From Margaritispora aquatica (Eukaryota; Ascomycota; Leotiomycetes; Helotiales; Discinellaceae), in the NCBI GenBank assembly GCA_007644065.1, contig VJWN01000003.1:806001-870000 (forward strand): a stretch of 64,000 nucleotides of DNA, read 5' to 3'. Below, piece after piece: positions 14,686 to 26,751 of the stretch; the stretch's first letter is position 1, and every line of letters begins with the position of its first letter. The translations under genes and the position numbers were made by a program. Below the pieces are notes generated by a model. It was not told the DNA's origin. It worked only from the letters and a program-made list of their open reading frames with translations, and did not search any database.

Positions 14686-17600
14686 CTAGTAAGCCCCTGT
14701 TCTCTTACTATAAGGAGGTGATGGTGCCATAGCAGGCTTGTCCATCGAAGTATATGCCACAGTGCCAGGCGCCAGACTGAACTCTGACAAACGAGCTCCA
14801 TTTGGCTGTTGAGCCCAAATTGCAAGCGCGACCCAGTTCTGGCCGTGATAATTCAAAATACCTGATTTTATTAGCTTTCTCCCCTCAATGTTATTCTAAG
14901 AGCTCTCTTACCTTGTGGAACGGGAAACGAAACTTGCGGTCCGATGTGATTCGCATATTTGCCAAATTGCCATCCATTCACGTAAAGCGTGGCCTTGTAA
15001 GCTGCAACACCGCCATCCATCGTCGTGTTCGCAAAGTTAAAAGTCAACGGGATATCATAGTTGTATGGCAAATCCAGCTCAAAGCTCGTCTGATAGTATG
15101 CCACACCAGGCACACTTACACCCTTAAATGGGCTCAGCTTGGCCCAGTTTGACATTGGTGGGTTAGGTAAATGGTAGCCCATTCTCTCAGCCCAAAGACC
15201 GCCCTCATTCAGAGGTCCACGCGCCTTGTCGAGGTACTTCTCTCCACCAAGGTTGCCTTGGATCTTCCAGGTCACGTCAGACTTAGCGTGAGACGAGAGC
15301 TCGTAGTCGAGGATTCCGCGTGGCCATTTCATTTGGTCCATTCCTGGAGCCCAGTTCTCTTCGTAGCCGTTGCTTTCAACGAGGATGGTCAGGACGTAAG
15401 GTTTGCCGGCGACGAGGTTGGGGAGCGTGTAGGTGTCATTGTGGGTGAGGGCAGCTGCGAAACCGAGGAAAGAGCCGATATAGGTTGAGTTTAGGAAGAT
15501 GGATGTACCTGCAAAGGTGTCAGTCAACTTAAACAAGACTGGGATTTTCTGGGCGGGCAAGACGTTGACACGAAGCACATTAAATCTGAGCTCGATGTCC
15601 CTTTTTTTTTTTTTAAAAAAAAAAAAAAAGACTCTATCGAACTCTTGTTCTGGCTGGAAATTTTGCCCATGTGCTCTGCTCACCAAATATTGCAGGTTTA
15701 TGGAATGAAACTTGGAAAATAAGACTTACCATAAGCTGCACCACCTTGAGTGCTCAAGTACAAAGACGATTCATTGCCATTAGCAATAAAATGACCACGG
15801 TAAATCGTAACACTTGGGTGAAAGCCGTAGTCACTGCTATACAAAGACGTTGGTGTCAATAGCGGAGTGGTAGGATTTGTTGTCGAGTTCTTTCCCTTGG
15901 CCCAGGAAGCATCACTGTAGGAGCTTTGAATTTCTGGCAAACTGTCAAGATATCTCCAATCCGAGGTCTTGAAATCTGGAAGCTTGATTTTTGGAGCTGT
16001 GTATGTGAGGGTTGACTTGAAGTCACCTGTAGCAGCATCTGTCGTGTAGCTGATTTGAACGCCATTGAATCGAAGTGCCTTCGTGTTTGCTGGAGCACCG
16101 ATGATCTTGAAGGGGGTTGTAGCATTGAGATCACCATTCACTTGGAGGGTTGAGCCATCCATGCGAACTGTGCGGATGAGATAACCTGCTTCGATGATCA
16201 CCGATGAGGTTTTGTCGATGCTGGAAGCGCTGAAATTTGTTAGTTGTGAAGCGAGTTGTTCTTTCTAACTACTTACAATGCTCCCCATTTGTCGGTGCGG
16301 GCGAAATCAGGGACCCAGTAGTTGTATGCTGTATTTCGGTCTAGAATGTAAACAAATACTGTCCCAACTTGGACAACACGGCGAGTCGTTGATGTGGTCC
16401 AGTTCAAAATGGTGGTTCCATTTGCAGTCTTGGCAGTAACTCCACTTCCCTCAACTGTCTTAGCTGTCTCCTTCGTGAGAATGGCAAGTTCGTGAAGCTC
16501 TCCAGGTCCACCATAAACGACAAGAACAGTCTTGGTTGAATATTTCTTCCATGTGAAGATTTCGGCTGTCGAGTAGAGGAGAGTTGTTCCTCCAATATCA
16601 TAATCAGTCACCTAGTTAAGCGAATTCATCAGCACAAATTTAAAATAGAAAAGCTTCATTTAGCTGCAATCCCGAAGTTCCCAGGCGTGAAGAAGTTAGA
16701 TCATGAGATTGGAAAACTTACATGCCACTTGGAGTCCCTTCCACTCAAGGTCAAGCTGCCTCCCAATTGAGGAATTGTCAGTGCACCTTTGCTTGTTGTA
16801 ACTGTAAGCTTGTAAATCTCCGAAGTGGTTAATTTGAAGTCTGAATGTCTGACAATGTAAAAGTTCGTCGCCGAGCCATTTCCAAAGAGAGGTGTGGTGA
16901 AGATCGTTGCGGAATTTGTGTAGTTACCCACCGTACCTGCACCAACCGAGGAGGTGAGATAGGCTGGGGAGATTTTGATGAAGTTGCCTTCAAGTTTCAG
17001 CTCGCTATACTTCTCTCTTGCAATCTCTCTGTTTTCAGTGATTGTAGCTCCATAGTCATAGGACGTATATCCACCTTTACCAGCATTAGCATCTCTCCAG
17101 AATAAGTATAACTAGAGTAACTATACCCGCAAATCCAAGATTTCCCCAGTTCGTGCCACCAAACATCATGTATACACCAAAAATGCCTATTCCAGAGGCA
17201 AAGTTGTTCTTGTAGAATACGCGCTCGAATTCCATATTGAGTAATGCCGCACATTTGTCATAGCTCTGCTCAAAGTCAGCAACAACGAAACTCTATGAGA
17301 GGGACACTCGAGACTTACGTTACCACCCCATGGATCAAAAGCACCGCCTTGAAATTCAGGGATAGAGAATGGGCTTGACGGACTTTGCTCGACGTGTGAT
17401 GCATGGAAGTAGTCGGGAATACTTGCTGGCCATACGCTTGGGTTTGCACAATCGAAGCCAAGAGGATAAGAATCATGACCGTAAATATCAACATTCCCCT
17501 TTGTAGTACCAAGAACAACATCCCCTGGCGCAAAAAGTCCTTGGTTCCCTACATATAATCAGTTTTACGATGGAATACTCTAGTGTTAGTAGAACTTACA

Positions 17601-18524
17601 AGCATCGTTGTTAATGAGAGGAACAATGATTCCAGCATCTTTAAGCTGTTTCTTCACATACGCAAAATAATCAGGTGAGGGGAAGCCACCGGTGATTGTG
17701 CTTGGGGGGATCGCGTATCCAGCACTGTACTCATTCTCAGGTTGAACCAAGATAACAGGACCTCCGTTAGTAATCTGAGCCTTCGCTATGGCCGCTCCTA
17801 TATGAGCCATGTAGTTATCCGAAGCTGCGAGGTAGTCTGGAGCTGGAGTTCTGAGCTCTCCATTCATGCGTTGGAACCAACCTGGAAACCCGCCTCCAGT
17901 TGTTTCGGCATTGATATACTGTCGTGTGTCAGAATTGGAGACAATATCATCCATTACAATAGAGTCTATATTAGGTAATGAAAGTAGACAGTTATGACTC
18001 ACAGGACCTGGACGAGCAATGAGATATATTCCAGCCTCTTTAGCAGCAGCAAAGAATGGCTCAAACGCGAACACTCCATCGGCACGATAGACTCCTAAGA
18101 ATGTACATTAGCAGCATGTTGAGTATTCTGAGAACAGTTTGCTTACCTTGCTCGCCTTCTAGCAGAGACCAATCGACGTAGAATGATACACCGTTGAATC
18201 CCAATGCCTTGATTTTCTCAAACACGTCCAACCAAAGATCTGGAACGGGAAGCCGATATGGATGGAATTCTCCAGCGAAGAGCATAAGTCGTTCGCCATA
18301 GACCATGAGAGAGTGCTCATCCCATGTCACCTGTAGAAACATGGGCTGTCAGTTCACTTCGATTATGCGAGGAATAGCATCTCATATGAGTTCTAGTAAA
18401 GAGAGCTTACAATGTTTTGAAGACCATTGTTAGTTCTGTCGATTATCATCTTCTTCCCACCCAGAACCAAAGCAGCGGCTTGCGCCGCAAAGCCTACACC
18501 TGCTAGAGCACGTAGGAGCTTCAT
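14686..18524 (-). CDS. lacA: Secreted beta-galactosidase, glycoside hydrolase family 35
   Basis: Hydrolyses terminal beta-D-galactosyl residues outside the cell. Eleven exons fit: 18524-18411, 18330-18147, 18094-18003, 17918-17600, 17548-17319, 17265-17127, 17074-16722, 16611-16277, 16229-15730, 15508-14912 and 14861-14686. The protein is 1012 aa, matching Aspergillus/Penicillium LacA. A signal peptide (about 1-19) leads into the GH35 barrel. The acid/base Glu is in PENEYS (about E193) and the nucleophile Glu in [15 protein letters not shown] (about E301). GGTNWGNL is intact, and the jelly-roll C-terminal domains are present. Intron 3 (17919-18002) is stop-free and a multiple of three. Intron 9 (15509-15729) is 221 nt against about 47-110 for the others and holds an A/T palindrome. 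Intron 5 was set to 17266-17318 because it restores the family sequence [12 protein letters not shown]. XlnR- and CreA-like sites lie upstream. Confidence 0.94.
15602..15629. repeat. T13/A15 palindrome inside GH35 intron 9
   Basis: Thirteen T followed by fifteen A with no spacer, a perfect self-complementary tract. It sits in the middle of the longest intron of the beta-galactosidase gene. It could extrude as a hairpin, be a homopolymer expansion or be the scar of an insertion. Homopolymer length may be inexact in the assembly. Confidence 0.75.
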
Positions 18525-19809
18525 GTTCAATATGCAAGGCACCAAAGTCAAAGTAGGATTCTAAACTTCAAAGACAACTCATGTTATATTTATTATCGTT
18601 GACATGCTAATTTGGCGGATATATGCAAGTAGTCTCGCCTTCCTGGATTATAGCCCCTCTTCTACAGGCCCTGAGGAATTATGGGGATCGTCTCCGAGGA
18701 CTTTCCTATACGATGATGCAGTCATACCTTGCATCTTCGCAGGGACAATGATATTGTGATGTAAATTGTGAATTGAGTTTGGCGAAGGGACCGAATCTTT
18801 GCGGGGTGTTGACCTACCATAAGAATTTGCAGCTCCATAGCTGCAGATCATGGCGAGCTTTGCTCTGTTAATGCTACGAGCCGATGCAGAAGATTTAGCC
18901 AAAGATGCTTTACAGGCCTCACTTTCTTCCGGTCCTTGTAAACGCGGGGACCTGAGTGAGGATTGCGCACCAATAAGATTGGCCCGGATTAATTGAACTT
19001 CCATTTGGAAGAAGATGCCGCGAGCAGTCTGTATAAATTGATTGAGCACACGGAAAGAAAGCTTGGAAGCATTATTCGGACCTTCAGGCCGGAAAGTATG
19101 CAAGGAAATGGGGAACTTTAACATGTCATTCATCCGGAGACGATGTCGGTGTGAGTATGACTTTGCTTGCCTGTGGGACTTTGAGAGAAGATACGTCAAA
19201 ACGGAACCTAACCTACCGCGCCTCTGCTGATTGATACGTCCTTTCGATCAATAGGCCAATACTTAAGATGGAAAGTGAATGCTCGTAGGCTCACAGATGG
19301 ACAGCAGAACCACTAGGTTCAAAGTAACACCACGAAAGACCGAATGAGGGCGAGATCATGACAATGGAGCAAAACTATGATGATATAGAAAGTAGAGATA
19401 GTGGTAACATAGTAGAATACGAGATAACTAAACAGAGGTATGTAAAGAAACTGAATGTTGGCAACATAATCCGAAAGGGAGAAATAATAATACATGACTT
19501 TCGTCCATCTTCGAAATCAATTGGGTAAGGGTCTTTATGCTCTCACCCTTCTCCTGAAGTAATAGCGGCTAGCTGGAGAAGACTTTTTGTTATTCAATCA
19601 AAATTGAATACGAACAGTGGTGCTTGTGGTTAAGTGTCCAGGTTGGGGGAGATAGTATGCATGCGGTTTCAGCGAGGTGATTGATGATAACGGTCACATG
19701 ATCTCAGAGAGCATCGCCAAATTTCAGTTTAACGACCACGAAGCTCAAGTGGTAGTCAAAAGCCAGCACATCTGCCATTGAGTACCAGAGACCGAGCCAT
19801 TCAATCACC
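18525..19809. other. Divergent intergenic region upstream of beta-galactosidase and uS12m
   Basis: The beta-galactosidase promoter half (18525-19100) has candidate carbon-regulation sites: CreA-type GCGGGG at 18801-18806 and 18944-18949, and an XlnR-type GGCTAA (minus strand) at 18895-18900. A 183-codon open frame on the minus strand (18648-19199) shows no domain I recognise and looks like chance. 19230-19700 is AT-rich with nothing identified. Confidence 0.4.
18801..18949 (-). promoter_or_regulatory. Candidate CreA/XlnR sites upstream of beta-galactosidase
   Basis: Two GCGGGG cores (18801-18806, 18944-18949) match the CreA consensus SYGGRG. One GGCTAA in gene orientation (18895-18900) matches the XlnR/Xyr1 core. 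All lie 277-425 bp upstream of the GH35 start. Fungal lacA-type genes are known targets of carbon repression and of XlnR/AraR-type activators. These are short motifs, so chance matches are possible. Confidence 0.35.
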
Positions 19810-20458
19810 ATGGCCGTCTCAATCCTCCGCCAGTTCCTAATGCCGCGGGTACGGATGCCAATCTCTTTCGCAGCGCCCAAAGTCTCCTCCATCAACATCT
19901 CACGCAACTTCTCCTCTACGCCCACGCCCTTTGCAACATATAACCAAGTCGTCAAGGTTTGTGGTTTTTGGTCACTCAGCTTTGCTATTCTAACACGAGT
20001 TCTAAGGGATGTCGAAAGCAACAACGCGCGCGTAAGGCCGTCTCCCCTGCCCTTCGCGATGTCAACGCCCCCGAATTGAAGGGAGTCTGCCTCAAAGTCG
20101 GCATCACCAAGCCCAAGAAGCCCAATTCTGCGGAAAGAAAGACGGCAAGAGTGAGGTTGAGCACGGGGAGGGTGGTGACGTGTTATATTCCTGGTGAAGG
20201 GCATAACGTGCAGCAGCATTCTGTGGTGCTGGTTAGAGGTGGCAGGAGTCAGGATTGTCCAGGTGTGCGGTACCATTTGGTTAGAGGGGCTATGGATTTG
20301 GTGAGTTCTTCCTACCGTTGCTGCGATTGATATTCATAGCAGCGGATGTGGATATGAGCAATGAGAGGTGGCTAACGATATGCTAGGGTGGTGTTGGCAA
20401 CAGAGTTACAAGTCGATCGAAGTATGGTACAAAGAAGCCTAAGAAGGCTACAGCATAA
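19810..20458 (+). CDS. mrps12: Mitochondrial ribosomal protein uS12m
   Basis: Decoding-centre protein of the mitochondrial small subunit. Three exons (19810-19956, 20007-20300, 20387-20458) give 170 aa. The first ~42 residues form a mitochondrial presequence with Arg and Ser/Thr and a likely cleavage region near SRNFSSTP. The S12 fold follows: [17 protein letters not shown], the core [16 protein letters not shown] (matching KPNSA(L/C)RK in bacterial S12), [14 protein letters not shown], and the decoding-loop segment [11 protein letters not shown]. The end is the basic tail [12 protein letters not shown]. Length and motifs are normal. Confidence 0.96.
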
Positions 20459-21118
20459 GATGATGGCTGTCAAAGAGAGATAAAGAGCATTTTGATGCGA
20501 GGCTCGCTTTGCATGTTTGCAACAGGAAGCATTGATGGCGTTTGGGTACTGATAACCTGTGTTATGTTATGTATATCAGAATACTGTAAAATATCAAGGC
20601 AGAAATTTGCCAATCTAACCTTCAAGCATATAGTTGTTCCTCATTACCTTCAATGACAAGTGATTCTAATGATGAGATCGCGAAGTCTGGAACCTTGCGA
20701 TTGAGTCTTTGCTGTGATACATCCAGGTATTGTTATAGCACATATTTGCAGATTCTCTAGACGGAAGAATCTTGCATCTTTTGGATTGTTCATAAGCAGC
20801 GATAATGTGTAACAGAAACCTAGATCATTCACGGGGGGGGAGGGGGGTTGCGAAGAGTTGTAAACTAATCCGTAGCCATGATCTTAATTCATCTACCATA
20901 ACTGAACTCAGCGATTCTGCATCTCTGATTCTGATCCTCGTTGAAATCCCTAAGTATTTTGACCCAGTCATCCGTCCTAACCCTATATCTACATACCCCC
21001 TTTAAAACGTTGCCTGCCAAACACCAACGCCTCAACCACATGCCATACCAAATGATTTAAGCATCCATTCAGCCTCCTGACAGATACTACACCCATACAT
21101 AATACAGACAAATCCTCA
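20459..21118. other. Convergent intergenic region with a G-rich tract
   Basis: 3' flanks of uS12m (+) and the GT15 gene (-). A G8-A-G6 tract lies at about 20833-20847. It lacks four clearly separated G-triplets, so a canonical G-quadruplex is doubtful. Nothing else supported. Confidence 0.5.
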
Positions 21119-22507
21119 TCAATCTTGTTGATTTTCATATCCTTCGGGTCTTTCCAGACCATTGATTTCAAAGAATCGAGATGTGCCTGAATGTGTTAGT
21201 TAAACAATAACATTTAGAGTATTCTTGTGCTTACATGAATATCCTTTCCAGTCAAAATTGTCCTTTGGATTACAATGACATTTCAGATCTAGCCTTGTCT
21301 TCTCTCCTGTGGGACAATGTGTAAATGGGACGTGATAATAGGCGATATCGTTGAAAAAGTGAATCTCTTCTTTCTTTAGGAGGAGACTGGCAGCGATCGA
21401 GTGAACGGGAGCATCTCCCCATCGCTCGTAGAAGAATCCACCATCTTGGTCGAGAGATTCAAAATAGTCTACATAAGCCTTAGATCGGAGCCAATTCAGA
21501 TTGCCGACTTCGAAGTTGGACCACTGCAGGTTTTACGTTAGAGGATTTGTATCAATTATTTGCTTGTGAACTCACCATGTGGCAGTGATTGTATGTCTCT
21601 CCTCCATCATCACTAAGAAATCCCATAGAATTGCCTTCAGCAATGTGCTCAGGGTGCGCTTTCATAAATTTCTTGGTGCTTTCCCACAATGTTGGGATGG
21701 TCTCAACGTACTCGTACAGACTAAGGACAAAGCTGTACTTCTTCTTGTTGTCAGACATGAATTTGAAGACATCGTAGTCGATATCGCAATAAAGCTCGAT
21801 GCTTGGCTCCACTCTCCAGTACCATTCATAGTTCAGCATCAAAGGCTGTCTGAAGAAGAAGCCTGACTCAAAGCGGCACATATGACGATAGCTGATCGAA
21901 TCTCCATAAATGATCTTCTTCTGGGCCATGTCTTCACGGACCTTCCGGGCTTTGTCTTGATCAATGTGCTCTGGGAATGACCAGTGCTCTTTTGCAATCT
22001 CTCCATAATGGGTTGTTCCGGATACCAGAGAGGTAGTAACCTTTTTAAAGGTAGCATCGAAAGGCTTGTCGTTGAGAAACACCCAATCATAGTGGAACTT
22101 GCGATTGAATCTATCCTCGACTTGGCGAATTGATCGAGCAATTTCCCATAAATCGGAGTTTCGTGCCAGAGTGACAAAGGTGGCATTCATTCTTGGTCCT
22201 CCTGCAGTCGCAGGGGGGAAGCCGGGCATATTTGGCGATGTCCCTGCTGAAGCTAGAGAGGCTGGAGCTGAGGCAGCACCAGAGGTTCCAGCCTTTGCCG
22301 GTATTCCATTGCTTCCTTTATTCGCTCCTCCAAGAGCATCGTTGCTCACGGGTATTCTCTGAGTCGATGATGAAGAAATGAAATAGAGAACAGCAAGGCC
22401 CTTAAAGGAGTTAGCGAGGGACTGGAGTTTTCAGCGATTGCGTTTGGGAAACATACGAAGAAGGCGAAGAGAATATATCTCAGGTATCTAGCAGTCCCTG
22501 AAGCCAT
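21119..22507 (-). CDS. GT15 alpha-1,2-mannosyltransferase (Kre2/Mnt1/Ktr family)
   Basis: Golgi type II membrane enzyme that adds alpha-1,2-mannose from GDP-mannose to O- and N-linked glycans. Four exons (22507-22457, 22400-21576, 21523-21235, 21186-21119) give 410 aa. A short cytosolic tail ([10 protein letters not shown]) precedes a single signal-anchor (about 8-27). A Gly/Ala/Pro-rich stem runs to about residue 70, then the GT15 domain starts with [16 protein letters not shown]. The key family motif around the proposed catalytic Glu is intact: YNHCHMWSNFEVG, with Glu near 297. The segment [16 protein letters not shown](D)YD carries the metal/GDP-mannose site region. Which of the several Ktr paralogues it is cannot be told without a tree. 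Divergent from Pat1. Confidence 0.95.
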
Positions 22508-23331
22508 TGCGGCCGTGTGGATATTGTGTGACGGGGTATTCGATTGTGTCGAAATCTCTCGCGCTCTTTAACCAAGAATGATCCCACAGCAGATTTGACT
22601 GTGCGATTGTAACTATCCCAAAGATTTGTTAAGGAGAGTATGAAGAATGATTCTTCGTACTGGAGGAAGAAGAAGATCGTGTGAACAAGTAGAAGAGGAA
22701 AGATGGCACCTTATTGCTGAGGACGCGCATGCCACAAGGGATAAGGAGGTGAGTTAAGGGAAGGTTCCGTCCTCTCTCTCACATAAAATAGAGCGGAGGG
22801 AGCGCAAGCGTGGAGCATTCAGGGATCTGTTCTCTTTGGGGGTGATGGAAGCATTAACGCGTTTAGGTTTAGTGGTTGATCTCAGCCGCATACCTTCCAC
22901 AGTCACGGTCTCGTTTGCTTCCAAGCCGGAAATCCAGTAAATGTAACTAATTTACTGCCTGAGGCTACAGTTTCACGTTTCGAGCTCCCCACCATCGAAT
23001 CGAATCGCATCACGTCCAAAAGTTCAAGTACCCTTCCTTACAATCACTTCGAGAATCTCGCAACAACGAGCTCCTCCCTCCTGTAACAATCTTGTGAGCA
23101 ACAAGAAGGTTTTCTCCTTCTTTCTTCAGCAGCGCAGATTTCGTAAGATTGAATACTCTCCTCCCTACAAGCTTAATTCCACAACTTCAACTTCATTTCG
23201 TCAACAATAGACTAGACTGACAAAAGCTACCTCTAGTCTGCGATTCTGCAATCCTCTTTTGTCACAATACCGCCATTAATTTCTGATTCAACTATTCATG
23301 CCAATCTTCCTCAAATCCTGGCACAATAAAA
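22508..23331. promoter_or_regulatory. Divergent promoter of GT15 and Pat1
   Basis: An 824-bp region between divergent starts. The Pat1 side (about 22980-23330) is C/T/A-rich, as in fungal leaders. No binding site could be assigned with confidence. Confidence 0.45.
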
Positions 23332-25833
23332 ATGTCCAGTTTCTTTGGGTTTGACCCAAATCGGCCACCTCCAGGTCATAATAGCTCTGCGCCAGGCTTT
23401 GCTCAGACCACAGATCCATTCGCCGGGTTTTCGCAGAGGGACAAATACAATGATGATGATGATGCTCTAGACTTTGAAGACACCTACGATGGTCTAGGTG
23501 ATCAATTGGACGAGACCGACGATGCTCTCAATGACGACACATTTGGTGGCGGGGAAGAATCGATGGCTCCTAAACCGGTAGGCAAAGATTTTGACTTCTT
23601 TGGACAGACTGCGAAAGTGTCAGATGCCATCACTGAGGAACAGGCTCGGTTTTCCCGCCAGCAGCCACCTGTTCAAAGAGCTACTCCGACCTACACAACC
23701 TACCAGCAATCTCAACCTAGGCCTGCAAGAACAGGATATGAGCGTTACAAGGAGCCAGACTACGTTCCAGAAATGCAAGTCGATGCGAACCTGTGGGGTG
23801 TTGCTCCTAAAAAACCAACTCCTACTGCCGTACCTGACGCATCTTCTGTTGGTGGACGAAAGATGATGAGTTTGGAAGAGGTCGAAGCAGCTATGAGGGC
23901 ACAAGCAAAAAAGCCAGTAGAACCTGAAGCACCACCGCCAGCCCCACAGCAGCAGCAACAGTCGCCTGCACATCCTTATCAGCAATCCTATCAGCAGCAT
24001 TACCAACAGCAATCCCAGTTCCCTGTTCAGATGGGTGGTCCACCAGTTGAACAACACAGACCCTCACCTGCTATTCAACCAATTCACATTATGCAAAGAT
24101 CACAACAGACCGCGACCAGTCAACAAGGTCCTGTACAGCCAACCCAGATCTTACAGAATCCAAACCGGCACCAAGGTGAACAACAGCAACAGAGGGGATC
24201 ACCTGCGGTGCAGCGCCCTAGCCATCATTCTAATGCTTCGGGCTCCCGCCATCATATTATCACCCACCCTCAGCAACTTGCGAATCTTTCTGAGCAAGAA
24301 AAGGCTGCCTTTTTAGAGGAAGATGCTAAGCGAGCCAAGAGAAATCATAAGATCCATTTACTCTCCAGGGACAATGGTTTGATGACGCCTCAGGACAAAA
24401 ACTTCATCACTCGAATCCAGCTTCAGCAACTTGTCGTTGCAACTGGCAATCCTAATGATCATGGAATGGACTCGGGCTTGGCGGAGGACTTCTACTATCA
24501 AGTACACAACCAGCTCAGAAGAGGTCCACGTCAGCATCCTGGCCAACCACTCAGCAATTTTGCACAGACTTATTTGTTCCAGACCGGTGGTCGACATGGT
24601 CGTATGGGCCGACAAGCGCGAGGTGGGGACAATCACATGCAGCGTATGGAACAACAAGTTCAGCGTGCAGTCGAAGCTGCCAAAAATAAGCCGAAGAACA
24701 AACAGCTGGTGATCGAAGGCAGCTTAGGCAAGATATCGTTCAGCAATGCTAAGACACCAAAACCGCTCCTCAATATCAAGCGTTCTGATGCTGGAGCTGA
24801 TGCGACTAAATCTGAAGCTGCAGCTCGTGAAAAGAGAAATAACCAAGCTGGTTCCAATGGAATCAATACAAAAACTGTTTTGGGAGACATCGAAAGCGTT
24901 TACCAAACTCTGATGAAGATGGAGAATCACGATCGTTGTATCCCACCTCCAATTCTTGAAGGTGATATCAATCCTGATCTCGTTGGCAAGCATATGGATT
25001 GGCAAGAAAAGGCAAATAAGTTCAATCAGAAGTTATGGAAAGAACTTAAGGTTCATGACCCCATTGTCGAAGGGGCGGTCCATCCATTCATCGCATTTCT
25101 ATCATTTGGCAAAGGAAAAAAGGCCATCCCTCGCGTTTTCCGACACATCTCTCTCCAGCAACGTGCTACCATTCTTACAATGATCGTTTTCAATCTTGAT
25201 CAGCTCGATGTTGTTCGGCAAGCGATTATCAAGCCAGGCGAGACATTACTGAGTGCTGCCGTTCGTGAGAGCGTGGACCTCTTTTCGTCCTCCGTGATGC
25301 CTTCCCTGTTCTCATATCTCAACGAAGCCAGCTTAGACATAGTTTCACAAATTTTGTCTCTTGCTACAAGCCATACCAACGTAGACATCATCGCTCGTAC
25401 AAGAATTGGTGTTAGCATGTTTACTATGATATTGAGCAGGGCTGAACTCATCAAACAGGCGGCCGAAATTGGCGAGCAAGAATGGAATGATTGGTAAGTA
25501 GATAGCCTCTGTACATTGAGGAAGGGCTGCTAATTTATCTCTAGGGTTGACATTTACAACAAATTCTTCGACGTTCTTGAGCCTACATTACCAAGCATTT
25601 TCCCTGGTACAGTCAACACTGGTGAAGATATCTATGTTTGGCAATTCCTTGCTGCAATTGGTATTGGTGCCAGTCCCGAACAACAATCGCGTTTGGTTAT
25701 GGCCGTCAAAGATCGTGTCATGGAGACTGTCGGTCTTGCCAAGACACTTCCACCCGACATGTCCAGCCAGCGATTAGCAAACGTTAATCTCTTCATGCGT
25801 TCAATTGGTTTGGATGTGGAGTTGCTTGCATAA
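23332..25833 (+). CDS. pat1: Pat1 mRNA decapping/P-body factor
   Basis: Links deadenylated mRNA to the Lsm1-7 ring, Dhh1 and the Dcp1/2 decapping enzyme in P-bodies. Two exons (23332-25493, 25545-25833) give 816 aa. The N-terminus MSSFFGFDPNRPP holds the short FDP-type motif, followed by an acidic stretch. A long Gln/Pro-rich disordered region with poly-Gln tracts runs to about 330. The C-terminal part (about 450-816) is the alpha-helical Pat1 domain, with RRGPRQHPGQPLSNFAQTYL and KGKKAIPRVFRHIS as recognisable conserved blocks. The start is the first ATG after a long pyrimidine-rich leader. Confidence 0.94.
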
Positions 25834-26751
25834 AACGCCACGCCTGTCTAGAGATCTATACAACCTACAATTTCTTTTATCACACGATATCTGCATGATG
25901 AAGGGCATGGATGCCTTTGGTATTTGAGTTTTGCCAAGATACTCTTGCTTTCCAGCATCAGCGTTGGCGGTTTGTTTTTGGTAGCGACATTGCATGTTTC
26001 GCCCTCGAATTTCTTGAGGTTCGCGAATTGTTACACATTCGAGAAGGGGGGAGGTTAGGAAAAATGACATATCTTATGGTTGGGCATTTGATTGAATGTT
26101 GGACTCGACGATGACCTGGTGGATGTTCAGCGAATTATGAATCAGTGGTATTTCACCATTGTCTAACAAAAATAATCATAACAGAATAAGACAATAGCCG
26201 TATGCCATTATTTTTTCTCTGGTGAAATCTGCGAGACTGTATTTTGCAGCTAGCGAAGAGGCTTCATGGTATTTCTTTCTATTGTGTTATGGAGTGACAA
26301 AAATCCTGCAAATATTTCACTGAAAGTTTTCTGCCGCTTACCCAATCTCCACAAGTTCGGCGGCGGAGGTATGGGATCCAAAGTGGAGTTGGATATAATA
26401 TCCATCACCTTTACTTACTCCAAGAATCTCATCCTCGGATGGCATTTTGTGATGGCCAAAAAAAAACAAGTGTTTAAGTGCAGTCCCTTATGGCGATATC
26501 CGAAGAGCCATTCTCTTGATGTCATCACAATGCCACTATTCTCAAAGCAGCGTTAGATGCCCCTGGCTAGCCTAGCAGCCAACCACATGTCTCCTAGCTT
26601 TTACTACTGGGAATAATCAAGTGCGCATGGAACCAGATATTGAACCAAGAGTTGCTTCCCTTAATATTCCCTTGGTCTCCAGCATTTTCTTTTATTTATA
26701 ACCTGCAAACACTACCACAAAATACACTACAAGCGGTGCCTAGGATCCAGC
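25834..26751. other. Intergenic region, Pat1 3' flank and SNG1 promoter
   Basis: AT-rich. A TATA-like tttatttataa lies at about 26691-26701, some 50 bp upstream of the SNG1-like start. No gene seen. Confidence 0.45.

Noticed and set aside
17293..17318. A 26-nt intron in GH35 (donor 17318, acceptor at 17293)
   Set aside because: It is too short for spliceosomal removal. The 53-nt alternative ending at 17266 has a CTGAC branch and restores the family sequence.
18648..19199. 183-codon minus-strand frame upstream of GH35
   Set aside because: No domain, no clear splice partners and it overlaps the expected promoter. Treated as chance.
20833..20847. G-quadruplex from the G8-A-G6 tract
   Set aside because: It does not provide four separate G3 runs with loops. 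At most an irregular structure.
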